From: Odontocerum albicorne
Taxonomy: Eukaryota; Arthropoda; Insecta; Trichoptera; Odontoceridae
Direction: 5' to 3'
Assembly: GCA_949825065.1 (NCBI GenBank)
Contig: OX463841.1
Location: forward strand, 19,104,479 to 19,168,478
Length of the DNA: 64,000 nt
Made by a program: the position numbers and the translations under genes. The notes beneath the pieces are model-generated. The model ran no database searches. It had not been told where the DNA came from and saw only the letters and a program-made list of their open reading frames with translations. Shown here piece after piece: positions 1 to 8,096 of this stretch (positions are counted from its first letter, which is position 1; each line of letters opens with the position of its first letter).

Positions 1-110
1 GTAGCAGTTGACTAACCTTTGTCGAAGTTTCAAGTTTAGATTATCATCGCAGAATACGCTTCTCATTGTATTAAAAGCCGCACGAGATGTTTCAATTCTG
101 CTCTTCTTCA
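1..110 (-). pseudogene. Non-LTR retrotransposon RT fragment
   Basis: Read on the minus strand, this stretch resembles the segment just C-terminal to the RT core of many insect LINEs: a block starting SRIETSRAAFNTMRSV followed by LNLKLRQRLVNCY, matching the usual pattern of an element that notes S/R-I-x-x-A-R-x-x-F, then L-x-L-x-x-R-x-R-L-x-x-C-Y. It is cut by stops and truncated by the window start, so it is a dead scrap. No EN or catalytic YxDD motif is visible. Family assignment is by recalled pattern only and the exact LINE clade is unknown. Confidence 0.4.
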
Positions 111-179
111 TCTTACTCAAAAATTAATATTTTCGTGTTACTCCGTCTATCATTGTTAGGTCTTTTATTAGTTCACTGC

Positions 180-300
180 TGAACTATGGTCTCTTCAAGA
201 CTTTTCCAAAATCGGTTGTTCAAAGTCGGTTCCTGTCACGATAGGCGTTTCATTTTGCGTTAATCATCCATCCAACGTATCTTCGTCGACCAATTTTAGA
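180..300 (-). pseudogene. RTE-like LINE C-terminal scrap
   Basis: On the minus strand there is a short run of the type W-x-D-D followed by an R/N-x-x-W-x-x-LEETxVQQ ending (WKSLEETIVQQ), the usual extreme C-terminus of RTE-like retrotransposon proteins. It is isolated, has stops, and lies between another LINE scrap and the Helitron end at 339. Similarity is by pattern only. Confidence 0.3.
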
Positions 301-679
301 TGGATACTGTCTCCTTGATGTATTTATTTTATTAATAACTAACTGTACTCGGCCACGCGTTGCTGTGGCTCAGTCTGGTTAAATGGAAACTAAAGAAAAG
401 AGAAAGCACACGGTTCTAATATGTTTAATTTCAAAATGCTTGTGAGTATACAATATTTTGAAGTATTTCAGCCACTCTCACCCTGTCGCGTTCATTCTGT
501 TGAGAACGAAGCAGATCTGAATCTGCAGAACGCGATCGCCGTGATCGCAACCATGCATCCTCAAGTCTGGCTGCACGTCGCTCTGCTGCTTCCTGGGCAT
601 TTTGATGAACCAAAGCAGATCGATTGCACTGAAAAAGATAAAATTGTGAAACATTAAAAAAGGAACAGAATAATATTGT

Positions 680-1012
680 TAAGTTCGTAGACGTCTTTGT
701 TCTTGGCGAAAAGAATAGCTCGTTCACTCAGCCAATCGTGATTCTTATAATTGATTTGAATATTGGGAAATACTTTTTCAACCAATTCTTCTTTTGACTC
801 ACTATATTGCAGAATTTATGAGACAATGACATTCGTCCTGAGGTCATATCAACTGGCACCTTTCCGTTCCCAATTTCCAGAAATTGATGTGAGAATATCT
901 CAGCTGATCGACCGTTTCGCAGCTGGGCACGCATATTTGTAGTTAATTTCAACGTCTTTACGTGTCGCCACAAAGTAGAGTATTTTAGGTAACATATAAA
1001 ATTGCGAAACAT
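680..1012 (-). pseudogene. Helitron helicase C-terminal remnant
   Basis: The minus-strand translation contains LWRHVKTLKLTTNMRAQL, FSHQFLEIGNGKVPVD and FPIFKSIIRITIG, the PIF1-like helicase C-terminal region of arthropod Helitron proteins. A better-preserved copy lies in Helitron copy 3 (40920-41279), which also shows the next block, LAAKNKDVDELN-like. The helicase unwinds donor DNA during transposition. This copy has lost its ATPase motifs (Walker A/B are not seen) and is frameshifted after FPIFKS. Confidence 0.65.
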
Positions 1013-1204
1013 AAAAGTAACTAATTAAATGTTAAGGGAAGGCAGAGAGATAATTGTAACTAGTTAAATGTTAAGGGAAGAAAAATAGATAATTGGAACT
1101 AATTAAGAAAATCTCCATTTCTACATACGATTTGATAGATTTTGACATATAAACATAGAGATAAAATTAAATTCTATATAAAAAAGATACTTTTGATATT
1201 CCTA

Positions 1205-1565
1205 CTGACCTCTTTCAGCCACTATCAGCCTGTCGCGTACATTCTGTTGAGAACGAACCAGTTCTGAAGCTGCAGAACACGATCCCTGTGCATCCTCAAG
1301 TCTGGCTACACGTCGTTCTGCTGCTTCATCGACATTTTGATGAACTAAAGCAGATCGATTGCACTGAAAAAAAAGAAAGAAAGTTATATCAAAAACATAT
1401 AAAATTGTGAAACATTAAAAAAGGAACTGAATAATATTGTTAAATTCGTAGACGTCTTTGTTCTTGGCGGCAAGAATAGCTCGTTTACTCAGCCAATCGT
1501 GATTCTTATAATTTATTTGAATATAGGGAAATGCTTTTTCAACCAATTCTTATTTTGACGTCACA
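1205..1565 (-). repeat. Internal duplicate of Helitron helicase end plus charged-repeat segment
   Basis: This unit repeats material also at 440-1012 and 2755-3130: an arginine-rich segment (RSALVHQN, then ERRxARLEDAxLRARRS) and helicase pieces (NYKNHDWLSKRAI, AAKNKDV). The arginine-rich E-R-x-A-R-L pattern is known from Helitron proteins. Three copies in one element, with the Rep between copies two and three, show that the element has been internally duplicated or was assembled by repeated template switching. Confidence 0.6.
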
Positions 1566-1628
1566 ATCAGTGATACAGCAGTGTTTTCGCAAATGGGTCA
1601 TTTTGACACAACGGTAAGAAAGCAGTTA

Positions 1629-2651
1629 TTATAACATTGTAGCCGGTGGGGTCAGGGCTATTTGTTGCACATTTGCAGCTGTGAAATAAACACGCTGTCC
1701 ATTTTCTATATGTACTGCTAAGTGAACAACAGCTGGACTTCGTTCATGTATGGGAAATGAAAGAATTTGCCATACAGCTTCATTGCTGTTTATGTATCTT
1801 CCAGCCTGATACTGTGCGATTTCATCGATATGTATGACCGCATTCCTATCACTTCTTTCTGGTTGCACGCCTAAAACTGCCATGTCGTTGCCTTTATTCA
1901 CGTACTTACAAATGTATTTGATCGATTTAACGGAGTTACAGTCTTCCACGTTTATGTGCGCTTTGTATGTTTTTGATAGCAAAGGCGAATATGGAATAAC
2001 CCAACGGTCGTCTACTTCGATGTCACCGTTTCGCATTTGTATGGTTGCTAATTTACCGCCATCTTCTATATAAAAGATATCCATCGTTTCCTGTAACTGT
2101 GTTGGATACTAATGCTCGAGGATATCGCTTAGAGCATTTTCCATCTATCATGCATGGTGAATTTTGATTCAGTGTACCGCAAGGTCCATGTATCATATTT
2201 TTCGTCGCAACTTCATGCAAATCCTTATCGACGTCGGCATCGGGTATTTCAGCGCATATTACATTGTCGATTTCGTTTGAAGTGATTTTGTTATAGAGCC
2301 AGATTAGTACTATATATGTACATGTGGCAATCCTCTCTTTTGCCATCCCACTGAGTACATCCAGCAGCGCACAGACCCAAACACTTCATGTTTTACCATG
2401 AGCTGTTGTATATCGTCCCAAGCTGGATTGCATGTGAATGTAGTGAATAGATCTGGACACCCGTAGTGACGAACATACGCAATTGCATCTTGAGCGTACT
2501 CATGCATATGACGTGGACTGCCTGTATATGAAGATAGCCAAATCGTTAGTCTTCCAACGTTAGTTTTATTACCGTATTTTGCAACTGCATCTCGCAAATG
2601 AACGTATTCTTCAGAGCGAAGCTTGGTCTGATTCAAACGGATGAATATCAA
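1629..2651 (-). pseudogene. Helitron Rep (HUH/Y2 endonuclease) pseudogene
   Basis: Three overlapping minus-strand open segments (2651-2310, 2346-2053, 2084-1629) join by two frameshifts into the Rep N-terminal part of a Helitron RepHel protein. Visible landmarks in order: RLNQTKLRSEEYVHLRDAV, an SSYTGSPRHMHE block, TFTCNPAWDDIQQL, the HUH motif in GLPHVHI, a CSKRYPRAL block and the double-tyrosine motif YICKYVNKG. In the family this enzyme nicks one strand at the element's 5' end and carries out rolling-circle transfer. A segment between DDIQQL and VKHEVFGS that I expect in relatives is missing. No complete ORF remains. Confidence 0.85.
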
Positions 2652-3245
2652 ACTAATTTAAAAAAATCTCCATTTCTACATACGATTTGATAGATTTTGA
2701 AATATAAACATAGAGAAAATTAAATTCTATATAAAAAAGATACTTTTGATATTCCTACTGCCCTCTTTCGGCCACTATCAGCCTGTCGCGTACATTCTGT
2801 TGAGAACGAAGCAGTTCTGAAACTGCAGGACGCGATCGCCGTGCTCGCAACCGTGCATCCTCAAGTCTGGCTACACGTCGTTCTTCTGCTTCCTCGACAT
2901 TTTGATGAACTAAAGCAGATCGATTGCACTGAAAAAGAAGAAAGAAAGTTATAGCAAAAACGTATAAAATTGTAAACATTAAAAATGAGTGAAATTGTGA
3001 AACATTAAGTTATGAGACAATGAAATTCGTCCTGAGGTCATATCAACCTGCACCTTATGGTTCCCAATTTCCAGCAATTGATGTGAGAATATCTCAGCTG
3101 ATCGATCGTTTTGCAGCTGGACACGCATTTGTCAAATATTTGTCAAATATGAGTATTGTTGAGGAAATACAGAGATAAATGGAACTAATTAAATGTTAAG
3201 AAAAGAGAGAGATTATTGGAATTAATTAAATGTTAAGGAAAGACA
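2652..3245 (-). repeat. Third internal duplicate unit in Helitron copy 1
   Basis: The leader at 2655-2770 (with the TCTCCATTTCTACATACG block and a GATATTCCTACTG block) is nearly identical to 1108-1215. It is followed by the arginine-rich segment (2770-2940) and a helicase piece (3004-3130, with DMTSGR-like and NDRSAEIFSHQ-like text). The unit ends with TTAAATGTTAAGG-type repeats, also seen at 1025-1080 and 41290-41385. It is non-coding now. Confidence 0.6.
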
Positions 3246-3358
3246 TTGCAAACATTGCAAACTACACACGAATTTAATTTGGTTGTGACATGTTTGGACG
3301 CGTCATTAATGAACAATAAATATCGATTCTAATAAATAGCAAGTTATTTAGGTAAATA

Positions 3359-4262
3359 CGAGGCGTATCCAGAAAGTAAGTGTACTGAGGCTCTCACGAC
3401 CGGATGGATTTTATTTTCGACATGTTGGCTACACTTCCGTGTAGCCTGATCCTTCCCCTCTGCAACGAGACCGGTTTAGGGTCAGTACGTTGAGAAGTGT
3501 CGACGCGACAACACGTTTCGTGAAAAATGTCAATCCCATCTCCCGCCAAGTTGAATCGAGTGGAGGCCGGGCAAGAGTTTTTGAGGCGCTGCAAACTCCA
3601 TGGAGATGAATTTCTCCGCTCCATCGTTACTGGAGATGAAACTTGGGTTGTACACTACACGCCTGAAACCAAAAGGCAGCCTCAACAGTGGCGTCACACC
3701 TCTTCACCCTCCGCCAAAAAGTTCAAAACCACAATTTCAGCCAAGAAAATCATGGCATCCGTGTTTTGGGACTGTCAAGGCATAATTTTAATTGAATATA
3801 TGCCTCAAGGGGAGACCATCAACTCTTCAAGATACTGTGAGACCCTAAAAAAATTGCGGAGGGCGATTCAGAACAAGAGGAGAGGCTTGCTGACAAAGGG
3901 AGTCTGCCTGTTGCACGACAATGCCAGACGGAACTGCTCGCCTCGTTTAAATGGGATGTCCTGAACCATCCCGCGCATTCCCCTGACCTAGCACCTTCAG
4001 ATTACTATCTCTTTACCTCCCTGAAGCTGCACATGGGTGGAAAAAGGTTTTCAACCGACGAGGAGGTAAAGGAAGAGGTGGAGAAGTGGACGGAGGGGTT
4101 GGCGGGAAACTACTTCGATGAAGGCATCAAAAAGTTGATACCTCGCTTCATGTCGAAAAATAGCTTACATATGTACTACGGTAACCACGTAAATTTTTTG
4201 TTTAAATAAAAAAAAATGTAACCTACAAAAATTCAGTACACTTACTTTCTGGATATGCCTCG
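3359..4262 (+). mobile_element. Mariner element, internally deleted, inside the Helitron
   Basis: The terminal inverted repeats start CGAGGCGTATCCAGAAAGTA on the left and CGAGGCATATCCAGAAAGTA on the right (reverse complement). They are flanked by TA target duplications at 3357-3358 and 4263-4264. At 904 bp it is shorter than the usual 1.3 kb because the N-terminal DNA-binding half of the transposase is missing. It inserted after the Helitron. The terminal four bases, CGAG, are noteworthy given the window-wide TA-CGAG-TA octamer. Confidence 0.9.
3527..4207 (+). pseudogene. Mariner transposase, catalytic half, frameshifted
   Basis: The open segment from 3527 contains the first catalytic aspartate in TGDETWV (about 3635), VFWDCQGI, and the second in LHDNAR (about 3917). 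Just after that the frame breaks: LASFKWDVLNHPAHSPDLAPSD, with the third aspartate, is in another frame from about 3930, continuing through LKLHMGGKRF to FMSKNSLHMYYGNHV and a stop near 4207. The paired helix-turn-helix N-terminus expected of mariner transposases is absent, so the protein could neither bind its ends nor be made in full. Confidence 0.85.
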
Positions 4263-4704
4263 TAAATTACAAAAAACTAACAATAATGACAAATTAATAC
4301 ATCTTGTTACAAATTAGCAAAAATTTGGCAGTTCGTTTAAATTAAATATGTCAGTTTGTCAAAAATGTACATACTAACATCACGTTGTCTCTTTGAAGCA
4401 AATGATCGCGTCACTCCAAGAGGTCAATTCACGATATGATTTGAATTCAAACTAAAAGCAATCAACACAATTCAATTTCACCGCTAATTGAACGGAAAAA
4501 TAAGTTAAAAAAACTAAGTGAAACAGATATCCTTTAGAAGTACATGTCAACTACGCACATTACGAAATGAAAATGGCGGATAAATTAGCGCAGATGGCGC
4601 TATACTAAAAAATTTAACGTATTTGAAAATTTAATATTTATTATTTAAATATTTAATATTTAATTATTCAATATTTATTATTTAATATTCAAAATCAAAA
4701 TGGA

Positions 4705-5067
4705 ACTGTCAAAATTTCAAAGAAATGTGAATAACTTTCGGAGATTGGAGATTTTTAATTAACGAACATTTACATTTTTATTTAAATAGATATTTATTAT
4801 TTAATTATTTAATATTAATTCCGAAACGTCGAAAATGCAATGTGATATAACTATCAAGTTTAGTTCGTCTATGTCGCTGCAGGAGGCGTAAACGTTATTT
4901 TTTCTGATTTATAAACTTTTTTATATACACCTGTATATAAATAAAAATATATAAACATTTTCGAATATGAATGCAACCTCTTGTCAAAATTTCAAAGCGA
5001 TCGGTGAAGAACTTTCGGAGGTTAGAGATTTTTAATATACGAACATTTACATTTTTATTTATATAGA
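4705..5067 (-). repeat. Tandem duplicate of the Helitron 5' terminus
   Basis: The terminal 80 bp or so (4984-5067) has a second, slightly diverged copy at about 4705-4792. Both contain TGTCAAAATTTCAAAG, an ACTTTCGGAG block, and end in an AAATAGAT/ATATAGAT stretch. Helitron copy 2 shows the same arrangement (32246-32332 and 32543-32624). A doubled 5' end is therefore a family trait, not a local accident. Confidence 0.7.
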
Positions 5068-5389
5068 TTTTAGAGTTCACCGTTCTGATCAAAATTATAA
5101 TTTTAACTAAAAATCATTTCAACAAGTCGATTCACACTCGGAGACTTTTTCAGTACTTCCTTGATTTTCCAGCACTAGTTAGAGGCACGTGATTATTATT
5201 TCAGCATTTTCAGTGAAAATATGATGGGAAAAATATGATAAAAATACAGGGTGTCTTATACAATATACGAGCAATGGAAAGTGATGAAACAAAGGATCGA
5301 TATAAGCACAAAAGATTTTGATGAATATTTTAGGAATTTGCATCTGCTATAAATTATTGAAACAATGGGGAAATCATCAATGTAAATCT
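5068..5389. other. No gene seen
   Basis: AT-rich sequence with no open frame, repeat family or RNA gene that I recognise. Confidence 0.5.
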
Positions 5390-5800
5390 TCGTGCGCTTA
5401 ATTCTGTTCGTTGTGGTTCTTTGCTATACCTGGAACTTAGTGCACCACCTGTCTCCATCGTTCCCGGTCCTAAGTCACGTTTAAAAATGATCCTGTTAAC
5501 TCCTTTATTTAATCCGTCCATCTTAAAGTACACTTCCTTCTTGTTTATTTTCCCTGAACTGTCCCCATGATTACCAGCTTTCTAGACTTTATTCTTTCTG
5601 GCAATATGCCCAAAGTATATTAGGGTTCTTTTCCTGCATGTTGTCAAAAGTCTTTCAGTAATTTCCAATTCTGGGATAATAGACTTGATGCGCCTTGCGG
5701 TTTATGGGATATGGAGCATATCCGCCTCCAACACTACATTTATCAAGCTTCTTTCTCATCGTCCATTTTTTCACTTCATACCGTGCTATGGAAAATATTA
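5390..5800 (-). pseudogene. LINE RT C-terminal fragment
   Basis: The minus-strand reading gives WTMRKKL, then IPELEITERLLTTCRKRTL and IYFGHIARKN, the pattern (W-T-x-x-K-K, R-K-R-x-L-x-Y-F-G-H-I-x-R) found near the C-terminus of several LINE proteins, followed by decayed basic sequence. Stops interrupt it. The clade is uncertain. The flanks 5801-6060 hold nothing recognisable. Confidence 0.45.
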
Positions 5801-6060
5801 TATTTTACTAGACGTAGACTTACTTATACAATAATATAACTTATCCAATAGCTGGGACGTGTGCCATTACTTCCCAGTGTTTGCATATATGATACACAAA
5901 ACTTACCAATTAGTGCAGATAGATGCAGGTGAAGCGGAATTATATGCAAATATAATGACGTATTTGGACGAGTTTTTAATTTTTTTTTCTTAATTTCCAT
6001 AATTACTGGTAATTGAGTTATGTAATTTTATTGGATATTGTTATGTATTGTTGTATAGCA

Positions 6061-6252
6061 CATTCGTTGTACACAATACAACCTGGCAGGCTTTTTGCAA
6101 CGTGGTAATATTTTCTAACCAAGAGGTTAAATAGGCGTTAAGTAAAATCCAGACTGGAATCCTATTTAATATAAATTAGGTTCTAACAGCAATTGCACCC
6201 TTAAACCCCGGTTTGGATGACAGCCATCTTTACCAAATAGGCCATGGAGGTC
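6061..6252 (-). mobile_element. tRNA-derived SINE copy, full-length, minus strand
   Basis: The same SINE family recurs at least eight more times in this window. On its own sense strand it runs GACCTCCGTGGCC (A-box region), a B-box of the GGTTCGAATCC type, a middle containing GGGTTTCAC and CTCTTTAA, then TTGGTTGGAAGAGAT, CACATGGCAATAAA, CCCGCCAGGTTGT and a tail near GTGTAATAC. This copy retains GGAGGTC at its 5' end (6246-6252) and the CCTGGCAGG block at the 3' side, with a diverged B-box. Confidence 0.7.
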
Positions 6253-6383
6253 TTCGGGAATTGATGGTACGCTCGTATATATATTTTTCTTGTTTAGCTA
6301 ACTTCTTTTACCTCCTTCAGTACGTCACATAAAGTAATCCTGCATAAGAGGTATTTGGTTGTGTGTTTGGAACATTATGGCTT

Positions 6384-6389
6384 TTTATT
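6384..6389 (-). terminator. Poly(A) signal AATAAA downstream of candidate exon
   Basis: A perfect AATAAA on the minus strand lies about 130 nt downstream of the stop codon at 6516-6518. It fits a short 3' UTR of the candidate exon. An AATAAA in AT-rich DNA can occur by chance. Confidence 0.35.
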
Positions 6390-6515
6390 CAACAATTTTA
6401 CATAATACTCGAGATAGGATAGACGAAATAAGGATTCTAATTTAAAATTAAATTAATGTAAATTATTGTAATACGAAACTGACATTGACATTTTAAATCT
6501 TGCACAAGGGATTGC

Positions 6516-6611
6516 TTATCCTTGGTTCCAAAACTCGGATCTGGTTTTGCGGATTTTCGCCAAGTCACGGATCAAGAAGGCGGTCGCCACCGGGTTATTG
6601 TACAGCGTATC
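6516..6611 (-). CDS. Candidate 3' terminal exon of an unidentified host gene
   Basis: The minus-strand reading is ETFDTLYNNPVATAFLIRD followed by LAKIRKTRSEFWNQG and a stop. Base use is clearly richer in G+C than the surroundings (CCGGTGGCGACCGCC type codons), and an AG that could be a splice acceptor precedes it near 6612, although the pyrimidine tract is poor. An AATAAA follows the stop by about 130 nt. The longer open frame running up to 6890 is made of AT-rich intron-like sequence and antisense SINE, which I do not believe is coding. I do not recognise the protein. If real, the rest of the gene lies at higher coordinates across large TE-filled introns. Confidence 0.35.
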   Translation of the reverse strand, partial: DTLYNNPVATAFLIRDLAKIRKTRSEFWNQG

Positions 6612-6824
6612 GAACGTTTCTTTAATTATGTAATAAAAATTCAATATTTCTGTTTTGATTTTTTTTTCTTTTGTTAAATTTTTGCAATCAAGCTTTTTAT
6701 TTCTCTGCCTGACAACATACTTCGTGTTCAACGTTTTTAAAAGCTGTTTAAAATGAATGACTACTAAAATTGTTTCTTCAACTTTTAAAATCTTGATTTT
6801 TTTTCTTTTCTTAGACAATCTGTC

Positions 6825-6893
6825 GACCTCTGTGGCATAGTTGGTAAGACGCTTGACTTCCACCTGGGAGTTTTGGGTGTGATTTCCCATGCT
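6825..6893 (+). mobile_element. SINE head fragment, plus strand
   Basis: The tRNA-like head only: GACCTCTGTGGCATAGTTGG (A-box region), AAGACGCTTGACTTCCACC, then a decayed B-box (GTGATTTCCC). The body and tail are missing. It lies in the region upstream of the candidate minus-strand exon. Confidence 0.55.
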
Positions 6894-6930
6894 ACACTAA
6901 AAAACAACTAAGTTATGTGCTTACTCCAGT

Positions 6931-6950
6931 GGTTCTTAACCCGAAGGCTC
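6931..6950 (+). mobile_element. Possible hAT element left end
   Basis: CAGTGGTTCTTAACC at 6932 is a typical hAT terminal repeat and matches the ends of the hAT MITE at 61888-62290. I see no matching right end within the next kilobase, so at most a broken end is present. Confidence 0.25.
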
Positions 6951-7212
6951 GACTATTGGGGCTCAAGACAATATTGTCTCCTGACCACTCTCTTCAACAT
7001 GTCCGTATCACCAATTTGGATATGTTGAATATTACCATATGAATAAATAAATAAAGAAGCAGATGTTGAAGACCCTACATCAAGGATAGATAACGCAAAC
7101 TACGGACTTCAAACTAAACTATGTATGTGGACAGGTAACAACACTTTCACACTTCTATTGCTCGAGTATTGTTACCAGACGAACTCTTAAACTGAGTTTT
7201 TATAATACCATA

Positions 7213-7272
7213 AGGAATCGAACCTGAAACCCCCAGGTGGAAAAGAAGCGTTTAATCGACTAGGCCTCGAAG
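7213..7272 (-). mobile_element. tRNA-like SINE head, minus strand
   Basis: On the minus strand: GGCCTAGTCGATTAAACGC followed by CCACCTGGGGG and a B-box GGTTCGATTCC. It is related to, or the same as, the main SINE family but more diverged. No tail is recognisable. Confidence 0.4.
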
Positions 7273-7329
7273 CGCGTTAATCTTTTTCAAAAAACTTAAG
7301 TGAATATTACTTTTTTTTTTTGTATTTGC

Positions 7330-7560
7330 ACTACGCACCAAAGTTTGAGTTCCCTTGTCACTGTGCGACGGTAGTGATTTGTGTGGCTCGAAGACGGGGG
7401 CGAGGGAGGGGCGCCTGGCAGCAGACAGTCCGGCCAGACATTGACACGCCCCTCGCCCTACCCGCCCTTTCCGATGCCTGGCTCTCGTGTTGCCATGCGA
7501 CGACCCTGATATCCCTCGCAATCTGCCAGATTTGCAAGCAACCCTTCGATATAAACACTT
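7330..7560. other. GC-rich unique island, unassigned
   Basis: About 230 bp of much higher G+C than the flanks, with open frames in three frames over the same DNA, none with a family pattern that I know. Overlapping frames of equal quality suggest that none of them is selected as protein. It could be part of an untranslated exon, a regulatory element or a captured fragment. Confidence 0.3.
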
Positions 7561-7584
7561 ATTTAAAAAATATTATTAGAAAAT

Positions 7585-8096
7585 AAAAATGTTCTTGAAC
7601 CGAACAGTACCAAAATCTGCTAAGATGATAGTCCGTAACACTATTTTGGTGCCAATTTTGAAGTATGGGAGAGAAAATTGGACTTGGGAAAATTCTGAAA
7701 GGAGCCTTTTAGAAATAGCTGTAGAAATGCGGGTACTGAAAATAATACATGGGGTGACAATGTATAACAGAATACGGAATGGAGTGATTAGAGATAAACG
7801 TGAACTAAATACTGATGTACACTCTAAGATAAATAACGATATCTGAGATGCTTTGAGCATGTAGAACGAATGAATGAAGAAATACAGTACAGATGTGAGT
7901 GGAAGGCGTGGTAAGGAAAACCAAGAAAAGTATGGTTGGATCGAATGTATAATATTTTGAAAGAAAGAAACGTAAAATTTCAAAGAAATCGTAGGTGCTG
8001 TATGAGGCGTATGAATGTGTGTCACGATAGGAAAGGCTGGCGCTCTGTCCTCTCTGATATCCCGACAGGGAGACGGCGTGATGATATGTATGTATG
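7585..8096 (+). pseudogene. LINE 3' end, plus strand
   Basis: The reading includes VRNTILVPILKYGRENW (the usual L-V-P-x-L-x-Y-G-x-E-x-W block), EIAVEMRVLKIIHG, then frameshifts to FEHVERMNEE and RKVWLDRMYNILKE, and ends with a CHDRKGWRSV-type block before a GACGGCGTGATG-(TATG)n tail. The same tail appears at 12690-12722 and 22500-22531. This 3' end lies directly tail to tail with the next element. Confidence 0.7.

Larger units (their letters stand above)
339..5067 (-). mobile_element. Helitron copy 1, rearranged, carries Rep and helicase remnants
   Basis: A rolling-circle Helitron read on the minus strand. The 5' end is TCTATATAAATAAAAATG (starting at 5067, flanked by A). The 3' end has a hairpin GCCAC-8 nt-GTGGC (352-369) ten bases before a terminal CTRR, here decayed to TTAG (339-342), followed by T. 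This is the Helitron signature, with insertion between A and T. Two other copies in the window (31897-32624, 40631-42640) share both ends, which fixes the boundaries. Inside, on the same strand, are a Rep pseudogene, PIF1-like helicase remnants and repeated N-terminal segments. A mariner (3359-4262) has inserted into it. Stops and frameshifts throughout make it non-autonomous today. Confidence 0.85.

Noticed and set aside
6516..6890. 124-codon minus-strand ORF taken as one gene
   Set aside because: Its first part is antisense SINE and its middle is AT-rich intron-like sequence; only the last 32 codons look coding.
7358..7558. GC-rich ORFs on both strands near 7.4 kb as a gene
   Set aside because: Three frames are open over the same DNA with no family pattern, as expected from GC-rich DNA poor in stop codons.
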